NCBI GenBank assembly: GCA_963830385.1
Contig: CAWHMD010000008.1
Span: forward strand, 186,001-250,000
Source: Bog-532 sp963830385
GTDB lineage: Bacteria; Actinomycetota; Actinomycetes; Streptosporangiales; Streptosporangiaceae
Direction of reading: 5' to 3'
Length of the DNA: 64,000 nt
Below, piece after piece: positions 1 through 8,241 of this stretch; positions within the stretch are counted from its first letter, which is position 1; each line of letters begins with the position of its first letter. Position numbers and translations under genes: made by a program. Under the pieces are notes generated by a model. That model was given only the letters and a program-made list of their open reading frames with translations. It had not been told where the DNA came from and did not search any database.

Positions 1-1
1 C

Positions 2-325
2 GGGCATGCGCTGTAGTTCAGGATCTACGCCGAGGATCCGGGCCGGCGCTTCACGCCGTCCCCGGGCACCATCCGTGGCTGGCGTCCGCCGCCCGGCTCT
101 GGCGTGCGGGTGGATGCCGGTGCCGGGCTGGGCTCGGTGCTGCGGGCACGCCTGGCCTTGAGCGAGTCCGAGATCAGCGGGGTGGCGACCAATTTGCCGT
201 TCCACCGCGGGCTGATCAGGAACGAGGCGTTCGCACGGCCCGCTGCCGGCGTCCCATGGTCCGTGCACGCGGGTTGGGTTGACGAGACCTGGCCGGCGGG
301 CGGCAGGCCGGCACGGTCACAATGA
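2..325 (+). pseudogene. Remnant of an acyl-CoA carboxylase biotin-carboxylase domain
   Basis: Read in the frame starting at base 2, the translation runs GHAL-stop-FRIYAEDPGRRF and then a proline/glycine-rich stretch ending GSGVRVDAG. This is the C-terminal part of a biotin carboxylase (the GHAxEFRIxAEDP signature), with a TAG at 14-16 where Glu or Gln is expected. After GLGSV the reading jumps straight to LALSESEISGVATNLPFHR, so about 25 residues of the usual YDPMLAKLI segment are deleted. The frame closes at 323-325. The 5' part lies outside the window. The stop plus internal deletion make this a dead fragment. No biotin carrier or carboxyltransferase gene adjoins it here. Confidence 0.7.
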
Positions 326-394
326 GTCTTTTTCATCCTGATCGTGGTGCGCAGGCATGCTGGGTGAGCTGAGCCGCGCTGGCGGGCAGCAAGG

Positions 395-1159
395 TCAGTT
401 CTCGCCGGTCATAGCCAGCCCGGCCATGATGGCCTGGGCCACTGGTGAGGAATCGCTGCCATCGAGAGCGAAGCCGTCGCGGACGTGTACGGCGGGCTGG
501 GCGATCATCCGGGCGCCGGTGCCCTGGTGCGGCCAGGTTGCGGTGTGTACCAGGAACGGATGGCACAAGAAGGCATCCCCTGCCTGTCCGGTGGCGTGCG
601 CCACGGGCCGGCACAGCACTGATGGCCGCCAGAACTCAGCGTCGGCGTTGGTGCCTGGCTCGCCGTAGGGCGCCAGGAACTCCGGGACATAACGGTGTGA
701 TCCGCAGACCAGCCGGGTCGGCGCGTCGTCTGGGCCGACGTCGGTGAACAGGAGCAACGCAAGCAGCCCGCGCGCCCGGGAGCGGATGTTGACCCAGTAT
801 CCGCCGGGCCCGTCGTAGCTGCCCTCGATGTGATAGCCGGAGTTCGCCCGGTCTTGTGAGGGGAATCTGACCATCACCGCGCCACCGGCGTTGACGGGTG
901 GCGTCCACCGGCGCGGGCCGATCAGCTCGTCGTAGGCGGCGGTCAGGGCGGGCGAGGTGCCTGCGGCGGTGAAGGGCTCACCTTGCAGGCTGTCGATGTG
1001 CGCACTCGGCGGCCAGCTGGCCGGGTTGCGCTCATCGATGCCCTGGCCGCGCAGGGATTCCCAGATCAGCTCCCGGCACGCCGCAGCCGTTGCGGCGTCG
1101 AACGCACCACGGATGGCCAGGTATCCATCACGAACGAAGCCGCCGGCGCCAAGACCCAC
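395..1159 (-). CDS. Phytanoyl-CoA dioxygenase (PhyH) family protein
   Basis: A 254-residue protein matching the PhyH branch of Fe(II)/2-oxoglutarate oxygenases. It opens with FVRDGYLAIRGAFD, the usual N-terminal helix of the family. It shows a probable HxE iron motif in GYHIEGSYDGP (most members have HxD), and a distal His in CHPFLVHTATWPHQG followed by an Arg that would hold 2-oxoglutarate. The chosen GTG start leaves only seven residues before the FVRDGYL element and lies about 50 bases from a truncated transposase. The original N-terminus may therefore have been altered by that insertion. Substrate unknown; PhyH proteins hydroxylate lipids or small molecules. Confidence 0.75.
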   Translation of the reverse strand: MGLGAGGFVRDGYLAIRGAFDAATAAACRELIWESLRGQGIDERNPASWPPSAHIDSLQGEPFTAAGTSPALTAAYDELIGPRRWTPPVNAGGAVMVRFPSQDRANSGYHIEGSYDGPGGYWVNIRSRARGLLALLLFTDVGPDDAPTRLVCGSHRYVPEFLAPYGEPGTNADAEFWRPSVLCRPVAHATGQAGDAFLCHPFLVHTATWPHQGTGARMIAQPAVHVRDGFALDGSDSSPVAQAIMAGLAMTGEN

Positions 1160-1209
1160 GGGCCCATTGTGGGACGTCCAAGATCGGCATCTGCTACCGG
1201 GGGGCTTGT

Positions 1210-1719
1210 ATGCCGTTCTACCCTGCCGCGCTGCCGCTGTCGCGCCAGGCTCTCACGTACACCGCCGGGGTCATCCGCCGCCACCGCAAGCAGATCGGCT
1301 CGTGCTGGCGCAAGCTCAGCCCCGGCCAGCAGGCCCTGCTGGTGCTGGCCCACCTGCGCAAGGGCCAGACATTCGCCGCGCTGGCCGCCGGGTTCGGCAT
1401 CGGCACTGCCACCGCCTGGCGGTATGTCACCGAGACCGTGGCCCTGCTGGCGGCCCGGTCACCCCGGCTGCGTACCGCGCTGCGGGACGCCAAGAAGGCC
1501 GGGCACGCTTACGTGGTCCTCGACGGCACGTTAATTCCGATCGGCCGGGTGGCCGCTGACCGGCCCTTCTACTCCGGCAAGCACCGCCGCCACGGCATGA
1601 ACCTCCAAGTCATCGCCGCCCCCGGCGGAGACATCGTGTGGGTGTCCGGGCCCCTGCCCGGCGCCTTTCCTCCGCCAGCTGCTGGCGGAGGACGGGTGAC
1701 TCTTACCAGGCGCTGCTGA
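1210..1719 (+). mobile_element. Truncated IS5-type (DDE_Tnp_4) transposase
   Basis: The translation from ATG 1210 has the N-terminal helix-turn-helix of IS5-group transposases (LSPGQQALLVLAHLRKGQTF and GFGIGTATAWRYV). The start of the DDE catalytic core follows: VVLDGTLIPIGR carries the first Asp, then FYSGKHRRHGMNLQVI. After WVSGPLPGA the sequence departs from the family, which normally continues HDLTAAR and on to the second Asp and the Glu. The frame soon closes, so the element is 3'-truncated and cannot be autonomous. Terminal inverted repeats were not recognised. It lies between a PhyH gene and a zinc-ribbon hypothetical and probably marks an old rearrangement point. Confidence 0.75.
1670..1690. 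repeat. Perfect 10-bp inverted repeat at the transposase breakpoint
   Basis: CTCCGCCAGC, one base, then GCTGGCGGAG. The arms are exact reverse complements. The repeat sits exactly where the transposase loses homology and just before the 3' end of the convergent gene at 1703. It could be a bidirectional terminator stem (no T-run follows) or a fold that promoted the deletion. Confidence 0.5.
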
Positions 1720-2365
1720 GACCGCGGGCGGTGACCCCGCTGGCCGTGACCTGGCTGGCCGCCAGGTTGAGGAAGTCGGCGGCCTGCTGGAAGACCTGCC
1801 CCACCCGGTTGCCCGCCAGCCACTGCTCGTAGGCCTGGTAGCGGGTCATTTCCCACGGCTGCACGTGCGCCGGCCGGGCCGACAGCTCCGGCTCGGGCAG
1901 GTGCGCCCACCGCCAGGCGGCGGTCACCGCCCCGTGCTGTCCGGCGATCGCGGGCGGCTCGATGAGGGCGGCCTGCCGATCCTCGCTCACCAGGTTGCGG
2001 ACGAATCGCAGCCCGGCGAGCGTCCCCTCAATCCTCGGCTGGTGGGCGGGGGCGCAGGTGGCGAGCACGGTGTCGTAGAGATCCATGTACTGGCGGATCA
2101 TCCGGGCGTCGATGATGGTGATCCACCACACCGCCTCCTCGACCGCGCTGAACGCGGCCGACGGGTCCGCGGGCTGATCCAGGCCCAGCCGTTCGACCAC
2201 GTCACACATGCCGGTCAGGGACCACTCGAGCGCGCGCTCTTCGGCCGCGGCGTCGGTGAGGTGGCTACGGTTCCAGTCGACCCGGCATCCGGGCGAGCAG
2301 AAGCGAGCATGTTCGCGGCGCGGTGCGAACACCGTTCCGCACTGCGCGCACCCCCGGGTGGTCAT
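1703..2365 (-). CDS. Zinc-ribbon hypothetical protein
   Basis: A 220-residue protein of unrecognised function. The N-terminus has a treble-clef or ribbon-like pair of cysteine knuckles (CAQCG at about residues 6-10 and CSPGC at about 23-27), as seen in short actinobacterial proteins that read like degenerate CGNR or FPG-type fingers. The rest is predicted helical, with many Trp, Ala and Arg residues and no recognisable catalytic motif. It starts at ATG 2365. The 3' end abuts the broken transposase. GC and codon use match the host, so it is probably an expressed resident gene. Nucleic-acid binding is only a guess from the Cys knuckles. Confidence 0.55.
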   Translation of the reverse strand: MTTRGCAQCGTVFAPRREHARFCSPGCRVDWNRSHLTDAAAEERALEWSLTGMCDVVERLGLDQPADPSAAFSAVEEAVWWITIIDARMIRQYMDLYDTVLATCAPAHQPRIEGTLAGLRFVRNLVSEDRQAALIEPPAIAGQHGAVTAAWRWAHLPEPELSARPAHVQPWEMTRYQAYEQWLAGNRVGQVFQQAADFLNLAASQVTASGVTARGLSSAW

Positions 2366-2457
2366 CGGACCATGCTACTGGCCACAGCCCCCTTGTCACG
2401 TGACGTGTCCGCGAACTTGGCCGGACAACATGCCGGGTGATCAGGATCCGGGCCAGC

Positions 2458-4752
2458 TCAGCCGCTGAGGACGTCGAGCGAGGCCCGGACGATGCTGTCG
2501 GTGTCGATGCCGTGGTACCGGTAGACGTCCTCCAGCGACCCGGACTGACCGAACTGGGTGACGCCCAGCGAGGCGCTGCGCACGTGGTGGATCGTGGCCA
2601 GGAAGGTCAGCGTGTGCGGGTGGCCGTCGAGGACGGTGACCAGGGGAGTGGCCCGGGAGGCGGGGAACACCTGGTCCAGGATCCAGTCCGCTGCTTCGGC
2701 CCGCCCCTGTCTGGCCAGCAGCGCCTCGAACAGCAGGCCCGGGCTGGTCACGCAGATGACGTCGGCGGCCAGGCCGGTGGCCTGGAGCCGCTCAGCCGCC
2801 CCCAGGGCCTCGGGGATCATCGCGCCCATCGCCGCGATCGTCACCTGCGGATGCCCGGTGCGGCGCAGCTGGTATGCGCCCGCGACCACCTGCCGCCGGC
2901 GGCGTTCGCGGGCGGCCGGGTCGGTGGGCACCGCGGCCAGCGCCTGATCGACCGGGCGGGTGGACAGCCGCAGATAAGCGGAGCTGCCGCCTGGCCGGCC
3001 CAGCCGGGCCAGCGACGCCAGCAGCGCCCACTCCACGTCGATGGCGAAGGCGGGTTCGTAGCTGATGCAGCCGGGTTGCTCGATGCCGATCGACGGGGTG
3101 GTGATCGACTGATGGGCGCTGCCTTCCGGCGCCAGCGTCACGCCAGAGGGCGTGCCGACCAGGATCGACTGGCCGCCGGCGTAGATGCCGAACGACCAGG
3201 GCTCCAGCGCCCGCTCGACGAACGGGTCGTACAGGACGCCGATCGGCAGCAGCGGCTGTCCCCAGCGGCTCCAGGTCGCTCCGAGCTCGCCGAGCAGGCC
3301 CGCGAGGTTCGTCTCGGCGATGCCCAGCTCGATGTGCTGCCCGGTCGGCTTCTCCCGCCAGTGCAGCATGGTCTCCGCGTCATCGGCGAACCAGTCGATC
3401 CGGTCGGCGGCCGACCACACACCGACCTTGTTGATCCAGCCGCCGAGGTTGGTGCTGGAGCTGACGTCCGGGCTGACCGTCACCACCCGCCGCGCCGCCG
3501 CGGGCGCCTCCCTGGTCAGGTCGAGGAGCGCCCGGCCGAGCGCGGCCTGGGTGGAAGCCGTCCCGGCCGGCGTGCGGCCGATGTCGGCCGGGATCACCGG
3601 GGCGCCCTGGACGGGCTGCCCGGGCCGCCGCAGCCGCCGCGCGGTTGCCTGGCAAAGCTGATCGGGATCGGTACCGGTCTCGAACCGGGCCCACGGGTGG
3701 GCGAGATCGGTCCCGAGCTCGGCCGCCAGCCCCCGCATCTGCTCGCCGGTCAGCAGGGCCGAGTGGTTCTGGGGGTGACCCTGGGTGGGCAGCCCGTAGC
3801 CCTTGATCGTGTAGGAAAAGATCACGGTGGGCCGGGTGTCGTCGATGGAGCGGTAGGTCTGGTCGAGGGCGGCCAGGTCGTGCCCGCCGAGGTTGCGGAT
3901 GGCCGCGGCCAGCGTCTGATCGTCCAGCCCGGAGATCAGGGCGCCGACCGCCGCCTGCCCACCCGGCAGCCGCTCCCGCAGCTGGGACGGGGTGCAGCGC
4001 AGCAGCCGCTGGTACTCGGGGTTGGGCATCTCGTCGATGCGGGCCCGCAGTTCGGCCCCGCCCGGCCGGGTGAACAGCTCTTCCAGCAGGCGCCCGTACT
4101 TAATGGTGAGCACCTGCCAGCCCGCGCTGGCGAACATCCCCTGGAGCCGGGCGGCGGCGCTGCCAGGGACGATGCGGTCCAGCGACTGCCGGTTCAGGTC
4201 GACGACCCAGACGACCTCACCCAGCTCGGCCACGGCGGGCTCGATAACCGCCTCCCAGGCCGCGCCCTCGTCCAGTTCGGCGTCGCCCAGCAGCGAGTAC
4301 TGCCGCCCGGAACCCGCCCCGCCCACCGTGGCCTCGGTGTACCGCCGGGCGATGGCCCCCCAGAGCGGGGCGGTCGCGCCGATGCCTACCGACCCGGTCG
4401 AGTAGTCGACCGGGTCGGGGTCCTTGGCCCGGCTCGGGTAGCTCTGCAGGCCGCCGAACGCGCGCAGCGTGGTCAGGTACCGCTCGTCGAGCTCACCGAG
4501 CAGGTAGTTGATCGCGTGGAGGACCGGCGAGGCATGCGGCTTGACCGACACCCGGTCCTGCGGGCGCAGGTGCCGGAACCACAGCGCGGTCATGATCGAC
4601 ACCATCGACGCGCTCGACGTCTGGTGGCCGCCCACCTTCAGCCCCGACCGGTTGGGGCGCACCAGGTTCGCCTCGTGCACGATCGCCGTCGACAGCCACA
4701 GCACCCGGCGCTCGATCTCCCGGAGAACGGTGAGGTCGCCGGAATAGCACAA
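2458..4752 (-). CDS. Homodimeric E1-like thiamine-diphosphate dehydrogenase (pyruvate dehydrogenase E1 / transketolase-like)
   Basis: About 764 residues with the full architecture of AceE-type 2-oxoacid dehydrogenase E1. It begins with the E1 signature (LWLSTAIVHEANLVRPN, then GLKVGGHQTSSASM). The ThDP/Mg motif begins GDAELDEG and ends VVDLNRQSLD. A transketolase-like pyrimidine domain (IELGIAETNLAGLLGELG) and a C-terminal domain follow. Canonical E1 has GDGE at the Mg motif; here it is GDAE. No E2 or E3 gene is adjacent, so the acyl acceptor is not evident. The start is set at TTG 4752, the only start codon close to the conserved N-terminus. It overlaps an inverted repeat shared with the divergent Lrp gene, so E1 is probably Lrp-controlled and possibly leaderless. 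A GTG at 4704 is the fallback start. Confidence 0.8.
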   Translation of the reverse strand: MCYSGDLTVLREIERRVLWLSTAIVHEANLVRPNRSGLKVGGHQTSSASMVSIMTALWFRHLRPQDRVSVKPHASPVLHAINYLLGELDERYLTTLRAFGGLQSYPSRAKDPDPVDYSTGSVGIGATAPLWGAIARRYTEATVGGAGSGRQYSLLGDAELDEGAAWEAVIEPAVAELGEVVWVVDLNRQSLDRIVPGSAAARLQGMFASAGWQVLTIKYGRLLEELFTRPGGAELRARIDEMPNPEYQRLLRCTPSQLRERLPGGQAAVGALISGLDDQTLAAAIRNLGGHDLAALDQTYRSIDDTRPTVIFSYTIKGYGLPTQGHPQNHSALLTGEQMRGLAAELGTDLAHPWARFETGTDPDQLCQATARRLRRPGQPVQGAPVIPADIGRTPAGTASTQAALGRALLDLTREAPAAARRVVTVSPDVSSSTNLGGWINKVGVWSAADRIDWFADDAETMLHWREKPTGQHIELGIAETNLAGLLGELGATWSRWGQPLLPIGVLYDPFVERALEPWSFGIYAGGQSILVGTPSGVTLAPEGSAHQSITTPSIGIEQPGCISYEPAFAIDVEWALLASLARLGRPGGSSAYLRLSTRPVDQALAAVPTDPAARERRRRQVVAGAYQLRRTGHPQVTIAAMGAMIPEALGAAERLQATGLAADVICVTSPGLLFEALLARQGRAEAADWILDQVFPASRATPLVTVLDGHPHTLTFLATIHHVRSASLGVTQFGQSGSLEDVYRYHGIDTDSIVRASLDVLSG

Positions 4753-4762
4753 TCTCGTGCTA
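4745..4762. promoter_or_regulatory. Probable Lrp operator overlapping the E1 start
   Basis: TAGCAC-AATCTC-GTGCTA: perfect 6-bp arms with a 6-bp spacer. It lies in the 33-bp gap between the divergent E1-like and Lrp starts and covers the proposed TTG of the E1 gene. Its size and position suit an autoregulating Lrp/AsnC protein that also controls the E1 gene. Confidence 0.55.
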
Positions 4763-4785
4763 GGCGACTGGACCGGAGGTGGGCA

Positions 4786-5256
4786 TTGTGCGCAACGGGG
4801 ATCGACCAGACCGACGCCCGTCTGCTGCTGGCGCTGGCCGAGCGGCCGCGGGCCACGGCCATCGCGCTGGCCGAGCAGACGGGCCTGTCCCGCAACACGG
4901 TGCAGGCCCGGCTGGCCAAACTGGAGCAGCAGGGGGTGCTCGACTCGCCCGAGCGCCAGATCCCGCCGGCCATGCTCGGTTACCCGCTCACCGCGTTCAT
5001 CACCGTCCAGGTCACCCAGCGCCGTCTTGACGAGGTGGCCGGGGCGCTGGCCGCCATCCCCGAGGTCCTCCAGGTCCAGGGCGTCAGCGGGCAGGTCGAC
5101 CTGCTGGTCCACGTGGTGTCGGCCGACGCCGATGACCTGTACCGCATCGCGGGCCAGGTGCTGGCCATCCCCGGCGTCGAACGCACCAGCACCGCCCTTG
5201 TCATGCGCGACCTCGTGAGCTACCGCATCAGGCCGCTGCTGCGCCGCTGGGCCTGA
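4786..5256 (+). CDS. Lrp/AsnC-family transcriptional regulator
   Basis: 156 residues. An N-terminal winged helix-turn-helix (IDQTDARLLLALAERPRA, then SRNTVQARLAKLEQQGVL) is followed by an Lrp ligand-binding RAM domain (AFITVQVTQRR, VLQVQGVSGQVDLLVHV). The TTG start at 4786 is preferred because GGAGG lies 6 bases upstream and the protein then begins just before the HTH. It is transcribed divergently from the E1-like gene across 33 bp, so it most likely senses an amino acid or 2-oxoacid and controls that gene. RAM domains bind amino acids; the ligand here is unknown. Confidence 0.85.
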   Translation: MCATGIDQTDARLLLALAERPRATAIALAEQTGLSRNTVQARLAKLEQQGVLDSPERQIPPAMLGYPLTAFITVQVTQRRLDEVAGALAAIPEVLQVQGVSGQVDLLVHVVSADADDLYRIAGQVLAIPGVERTSTALVMRDLVSYRIRPLLRRWA

Positions 5257-5353
5257 ACCGGCCCCCGGCCGGGACAGCTGAGCCCCTGAGGCGCGCCCCC
5301 GCATCTTCACTGGCACCCCCGTCACCGGCGAACGAAGGGAAGGCCCGGGCGGC

Positions 5354-5725
5354 CTAGCGGAGCGGCTTGGCCAGGGTCGCGAACTCCAGATCGGGCACCT
5401 TCGGCCGGCCAACGCTCTCGTCGCCGTACGGGAACGGCTTCATCTCGCCGGTGCGCTGGTAACCGCGGCGCTCGTACCAGGCGATCAGCGGCTCGCGCTG
5501 CCGGATCACGGTCATCTCGATGGTGGCCGCCCCGAACTCATCACGGGCCAGCCGCTCGGCTTCGGCCAGGAAGAGCCGGCCGTACCCGCCGCGCTGCAGC
5601 GACGGCCGGACGGCGAACATGCCGAGGTAGGCGGGGCCGCCCCGGATGTCTGGTTCCCGCAGCTCGCAGCACACCTGCAGGGCGCCGGCCTCCTCGCCGT
5701 TCAGCAGGCCCGCGATCTCGCGCAT
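5354..5725 (-). pseudogene. N-terminally truncated GNAT acetyltransferase
   Basis: 123 residues containing the acetyl-CoA-binding half of a GNAT domain: YLGMFAVRPSLQRGGYGRLFL (motif A, R/Q-x-x-G-x-G/A) and LIAWYERRGYQRTGE (motif B). The usual first strand, two helices and second strand (roughly 50-70 residues) are missing. The frame is open only to 5759, inside the 3' end of the neighbouring TetR gene. It may be a remnant that lost its 5' end when the TetR gene arrived, or a minimal GNAT. Activity is doubtful. Confidence 0.6.
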
Positions 5726-5741
5726 CGGGACGTCCCGGCCG

Positions 5742-6506
5742 TCACCCGCGGGCGTCGATCAGGGCGGCGAGGCCGTCGAGGACCCGCTGGAGGCCGAATT
5801 CGTAGGCGTGCCCTGGGTGGTAGGCGCCGCCGTGGGCGGCCCCGGCGGCGCTGCCGACGCGGGCGGCGGTGGGGTAGGCGTCCTCGTCGAAGACGCGGGC
5901 GAGCAGCGGCGCGTTGGCGGCCCACCACTGTTCGTCGTCGATGGCGCTGTCACGCTGCAGGTCGCGGGCGTCGGCGGCGGCGCGGGCGGCCGCCTGGATG
6001 AAGGTGAGCAGGTAGGCCAGGCAGTCGTCGACCGTGACATCGTCCAGCCCGAGGCCGTCGAACGCGGCGAGCTCGTGCTCGTACTTGGCCATCTGCCCGG
6101 GCCCGAGCGGCGGGCGGATCGTCGAGACGGTGGCCGACCAGGGGTGCGTCTCGTACAAGCTCTTGTTGTCGGCGGCGATCGCGGTCACCCGCTGCCGCCA
6201 GGGCTGGCCGGAGGTGCCGGTGCGGGGCATGCGCGCGTAGGCGGCGTCGAGCATGAGGTCCAGCAGCTCGGCCTTGCCGGGCACGTAGGTGTAAACGGTC
6301 ATCGGGGCCACCCCGAGCGCCTGCGCCACCCGCCGCATCGTCAGCGCCTCCAGCCCCTCGGCGTCCGCCAGCTCGGTGGCCGCGTCGACCACGGCGTCGA
6401 TGCTGAGCCCCTGGCGGGGACCGTGCCGCGGGATAGCGGCCGGGTCGCGCCAGAGCAGTTGCAGGGTCCGGGCCGGATCGCCGGCGCCGCTTCGCTGGGT
6501 GGGCAC
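5742..6506 (-). CDS. TetR-family repressor with TetR_C-type ligand domain
   Basis: 254 residues starting at GTG 6506, with GAGAGG suitably upstream. The HTH occupies about residues 35-80 (LSIDAVVDAATELADAEG, LTMRRVAQALGVAPMTVYTY). A long helical C-terminal domain of the tetracycline-repressor type follows. It is divergent from a VOC-family gene across 100 bp that contain a pair of direct repeats, the expected arrangement for a repressor controlling itself and a small resistance-type protein. The ligand is unknown. Confidence 0.85.
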   Translation of the reverse strand: MPTQRSGAGDPARTLQLLWRDPAAIPRHGPRQGLSIDAVVDAATELADAEGLEALTMRRVAQALGVAPMTVYTYVPGKAELLDLMLDAAYARMPRTGTSGQPWRQRVTAIAADNKSLYETHPWSATVSTIRPPLGPGQMAKYEHELAAFDGLGLDDVTVDDCLAYLLTFIQAAARAAADARDLQRDSAIDDEQWWAANAPLLARVFDEDAYPTAARVGSAAGAAHGGAYHPGHAYEFGLQRVLDGLAALIDARG

Positions 6507-6524
6507 GGGGACACCCTCTCATGC

Positions 6525-6556
6525 CGTACAGTGTATAGAGTACCTCGTACAGAGTA
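6525..6556. promoter_or_regulatory. Candidate TetR operator: direct repeat pair
   Basis: CGTACAGTGTA at 6525-6535 and CGTACAGAGTA at 6546-6556 match at 10 of 11 positions and sit 21 bp apart, two helical turns. They lie between the divergent tetR and VOC genes in a locally AT-richer stretch. Partial dyad symmetry (GTAC ends at 6526-6529 and 6540-6543) fits TetR dimers binding side by side. Confidence 0.5.
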
Positions 6557-6606
6557 ACTGTCCGGTACGGTCGCCGGCGCGGCCGTCGTCGATCCGAGGA
6601 GAACCT

Positions 6607-7029
6607 GTGCAGATCACCAGTTCCGCCGTGTCCCTGACCGTCGAGGACGTCCCCGCCTCCAGCGCCTTTCTCGCCGGGCACTTCGGCTTTCAGCCGGTGA
6701 TGGCGGCCGACGGCTTCGCGTCGCTGGCGCGTGAGGACACCGCCATGTACGTCGTCTTCCTCCGCCGGGGGCTGGAAGTGCTTCCGCCCGGCCAGCGCGA
6801 CCAGCACGCCACCGGCCTGATCCTGGCCTTCACGGTCGATGACCTCGAAGGCGAACTGGCCCGGCTTCGCGACGAGGGGGTCGCGATCACGACGCCGCTG
6901 ACCGTCGACGAGTGGGGGGAGCGCTCCTTCCAGGTCACCGACCCCAACGGGGTCGTTGTCCAGCTGATGGACTGGGACGCGCGGCCCGGTAACCAGCCAC
7001 CGCACGCACCCGTGATCAGCGGACGGTGA
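6607..7029 (+). CDS. VOC (glyoxalase/bleomycin-resistance) family protein
   Basis: 140 residues with a single paired beta-alpha-beta-beta-beta unit typical of VOC proteins: VSLTVEDVPASSAFLAGHFGF at the start, LILAFTVDDLEGELARLRDEG in the middle, and DPNGVVVQLMDW at the end. The GTG start at 6607 has AGGAG 5-9 bases upstream. Divergent from tetR and probably repressed by it. VOC proteins either bind and sequester drugs or act as metal-dependent lyases or dioxygenases; the motifs do not settle which. The last 14 bases overlap the convergent uppP gene. Confidence 0.8.
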   Translation: MQITSSAVSLTVEDVPASSAFLAGHFGFQPVMAADGFASLAREDTAMYVVFLRRGLEVLPPGQRDQHATGLILAFTVDDLEGELARLRDEGVAITTPLTVDEWGERSFQVTDPNGVVVQLMDWDARPGNQPPHAPVISGR

Positions 7030-8056
7030 GGTAGATGAGGCCGCCCAGGCCGGCGATGAGGCAGTAGATGCCGAACGGCGTCAGCGTGCGGGCCCGGGCG
7101 AAGTAACGGACCAGGAACCGGATCGACAGGTAGGCGCCGATCCCGGACAGCACGCTGCCCACCAGCACCTGACCGCGGATGCCGTTGCCGAGCGGGCCTA
7201 TCAGGTCGGGGATCTTCAGGGCGCCGGCGGCCAGAATGACCGGGGCCGACAGCAGGAACGAGTACCGCACGGCATCCTCGCGGTGCAGGCCGCGGCCCAT
7301 GCCGAAGACGGTGACGACGCCGTCGCGGCTGATGCCGGGCAGCAGGGCGAGGACCTGGCTGGCCCCGATCAGGATGGCCTTGCCGTAGCCCATCGTGGCC
7401 AGCCGCTGGTCGGCGGCGACGGCCGGGTCACTGCTGACCGGGCGGCTCACTGGGCGGCTGGCCTGGTGGCTGGCCGGGCGGCGCGGTGGGGCCTGCTGCA
7501 GGCCGGACAGCGGTGAGCCGGCGGCGACGAGCTGGTGGCGGCCCGAGGTGGCCGCCCGCGGCTCGTCGCCGGGTGCCAGGGAGCCGCCGGCTGCCCGGGA
7601 CTGGCGCCGCTTCCGCTCCCCGGTCAGCAGGATCACCCCGTTGGCCGCCAGGAACAGCGCGGTGGGGATCGGCCGGCTGAACACCACCCGGAACAGGTGC
7701 TCCAGCGCCAGCCCGGCGATCCCGACCGGGATGGTGGCCAGGATGATCATCCAGGCCAGTTTCTGGTCGGCGGTGGCGATCTGGCGGTCGCGCAGCGAGC
7801 TGAGCAGGCCGCCGACGATACGCACCCAGTCGCGCCAGAAGTAGATGATCATGGCCAGTGCGGTGGCCACGTGCAGGCCGACGATGAAGGCCAGGTAGGG
7901 CGACTCGGGCGCCGACACGTTGAGATCGCGCGCCCAGGACCCGCCGATGAGGGCGGGGATGAGCACGTTGTGGCCGAGGCTGGAGATCGGGAACAGCTCG
8001 CTCACGCCCTGGATGAGGCCGGTCACCATGGCCTCGGGGTAGGTCAGGTGCGTCAT
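7016..8056 (-). CDS. uppP: Undecaprenyl-diphosphate phosphatase
   Basis: 346 residues, an integral membrane enzyme that recycles the lipid carrier of peptidoglycan synthesis and can confer bacitracin resistance. It has the family's (E/Q)xxxE catalytic segment as QGVSELFPISSLGH near residue 16 and the PGxSRxG loop as LPGISRDGVVTVFGM. The rest is about eight hydrophobic helices. Compared with the usual 270-280 residues it carries an insert of about 65 residues in a cytoplasmic loop, rich in Pro, Arg, Ser and Gln (PRRPASHQASRPVSRPVSS). AAAGGG precedes the ATG by about 10 bases. Upstream repeats suggest regulation. Confidence 0.9.
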   Translation of the reverse strand: MTHLTYPEAMVTGLIQGVSELFPISSLGHNVLIPALIGGSWARDLNVSAPESPYLAFIVGLHVATALAMIIYFWRDWVRIVGGLLSSLRDRQIATADQKLAWMIILATIPVGIAGLALEHLFRVVFSRPIPTALFLAANGVILLTGERKRRQSRAAGGSLAPGDEPRAATSGRHQLVAAGSPLSGLQQAPPRRPASHQASRPVSRPVSSDPAVAADQRLATMGYGKAILIGASQVLALLPGISRDGVVTVFGMGRGLHREDAVRYSFLLSAPVILAAGALKIPDLIGPLGNGIRGQVLVGSVLSGIGAYLSIRFLVRYFARARTLTPFGIYCLIAGLGGLIYLTVR

Positions 8057-8096
8057 GGGTCACGAACCCTTTCTGTGGCACACTGGGCTGCGCGGT

Positions 8097-8136
8097 GAAC
8101 TTCTACATCGCAATAGAACTTCTACAAGAATGTAGA
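8097..8136. promoter_or_regulatory. Repeat cluster upstream of uppP (candidate operator)
   Basis: GAACTTCTACA occurs twice as a direct repeat (8097-8107 and 8116-8126). The second copy also forms the inverted repeat TCTACA-AGAA-TGTAGA (8121-8136). It is an AT-rich island about 40-80 bp ahead of the uppP start on the minus strand. The TACA/TGTA dyad resembles operators of small winged-helix repressors such as BlaI-type proteins, but the binding protein is unknown. Confidence 0.45.
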
Positions 8137-8241
8137 TGATACAGCCCGAAAGGGGCGACGGCCGCACTGCGTCCCGGCGGGGTCGCGTCACGGCCGCACC
8201 GCGTCACGGCGGCATCGTGAGCCCGGAGCGGTCTGTTGATG

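Noticed and set aside
2437..5256. 939-residue plus-strand frame across the E1-like gene
   Set aside because: Only its last 156 residues (the Lrp gene) are real. The rest is antisense to a well-supported E1-like protein and shows the GC-skewed, Arg/Gly/Pro composition of shadow frames.
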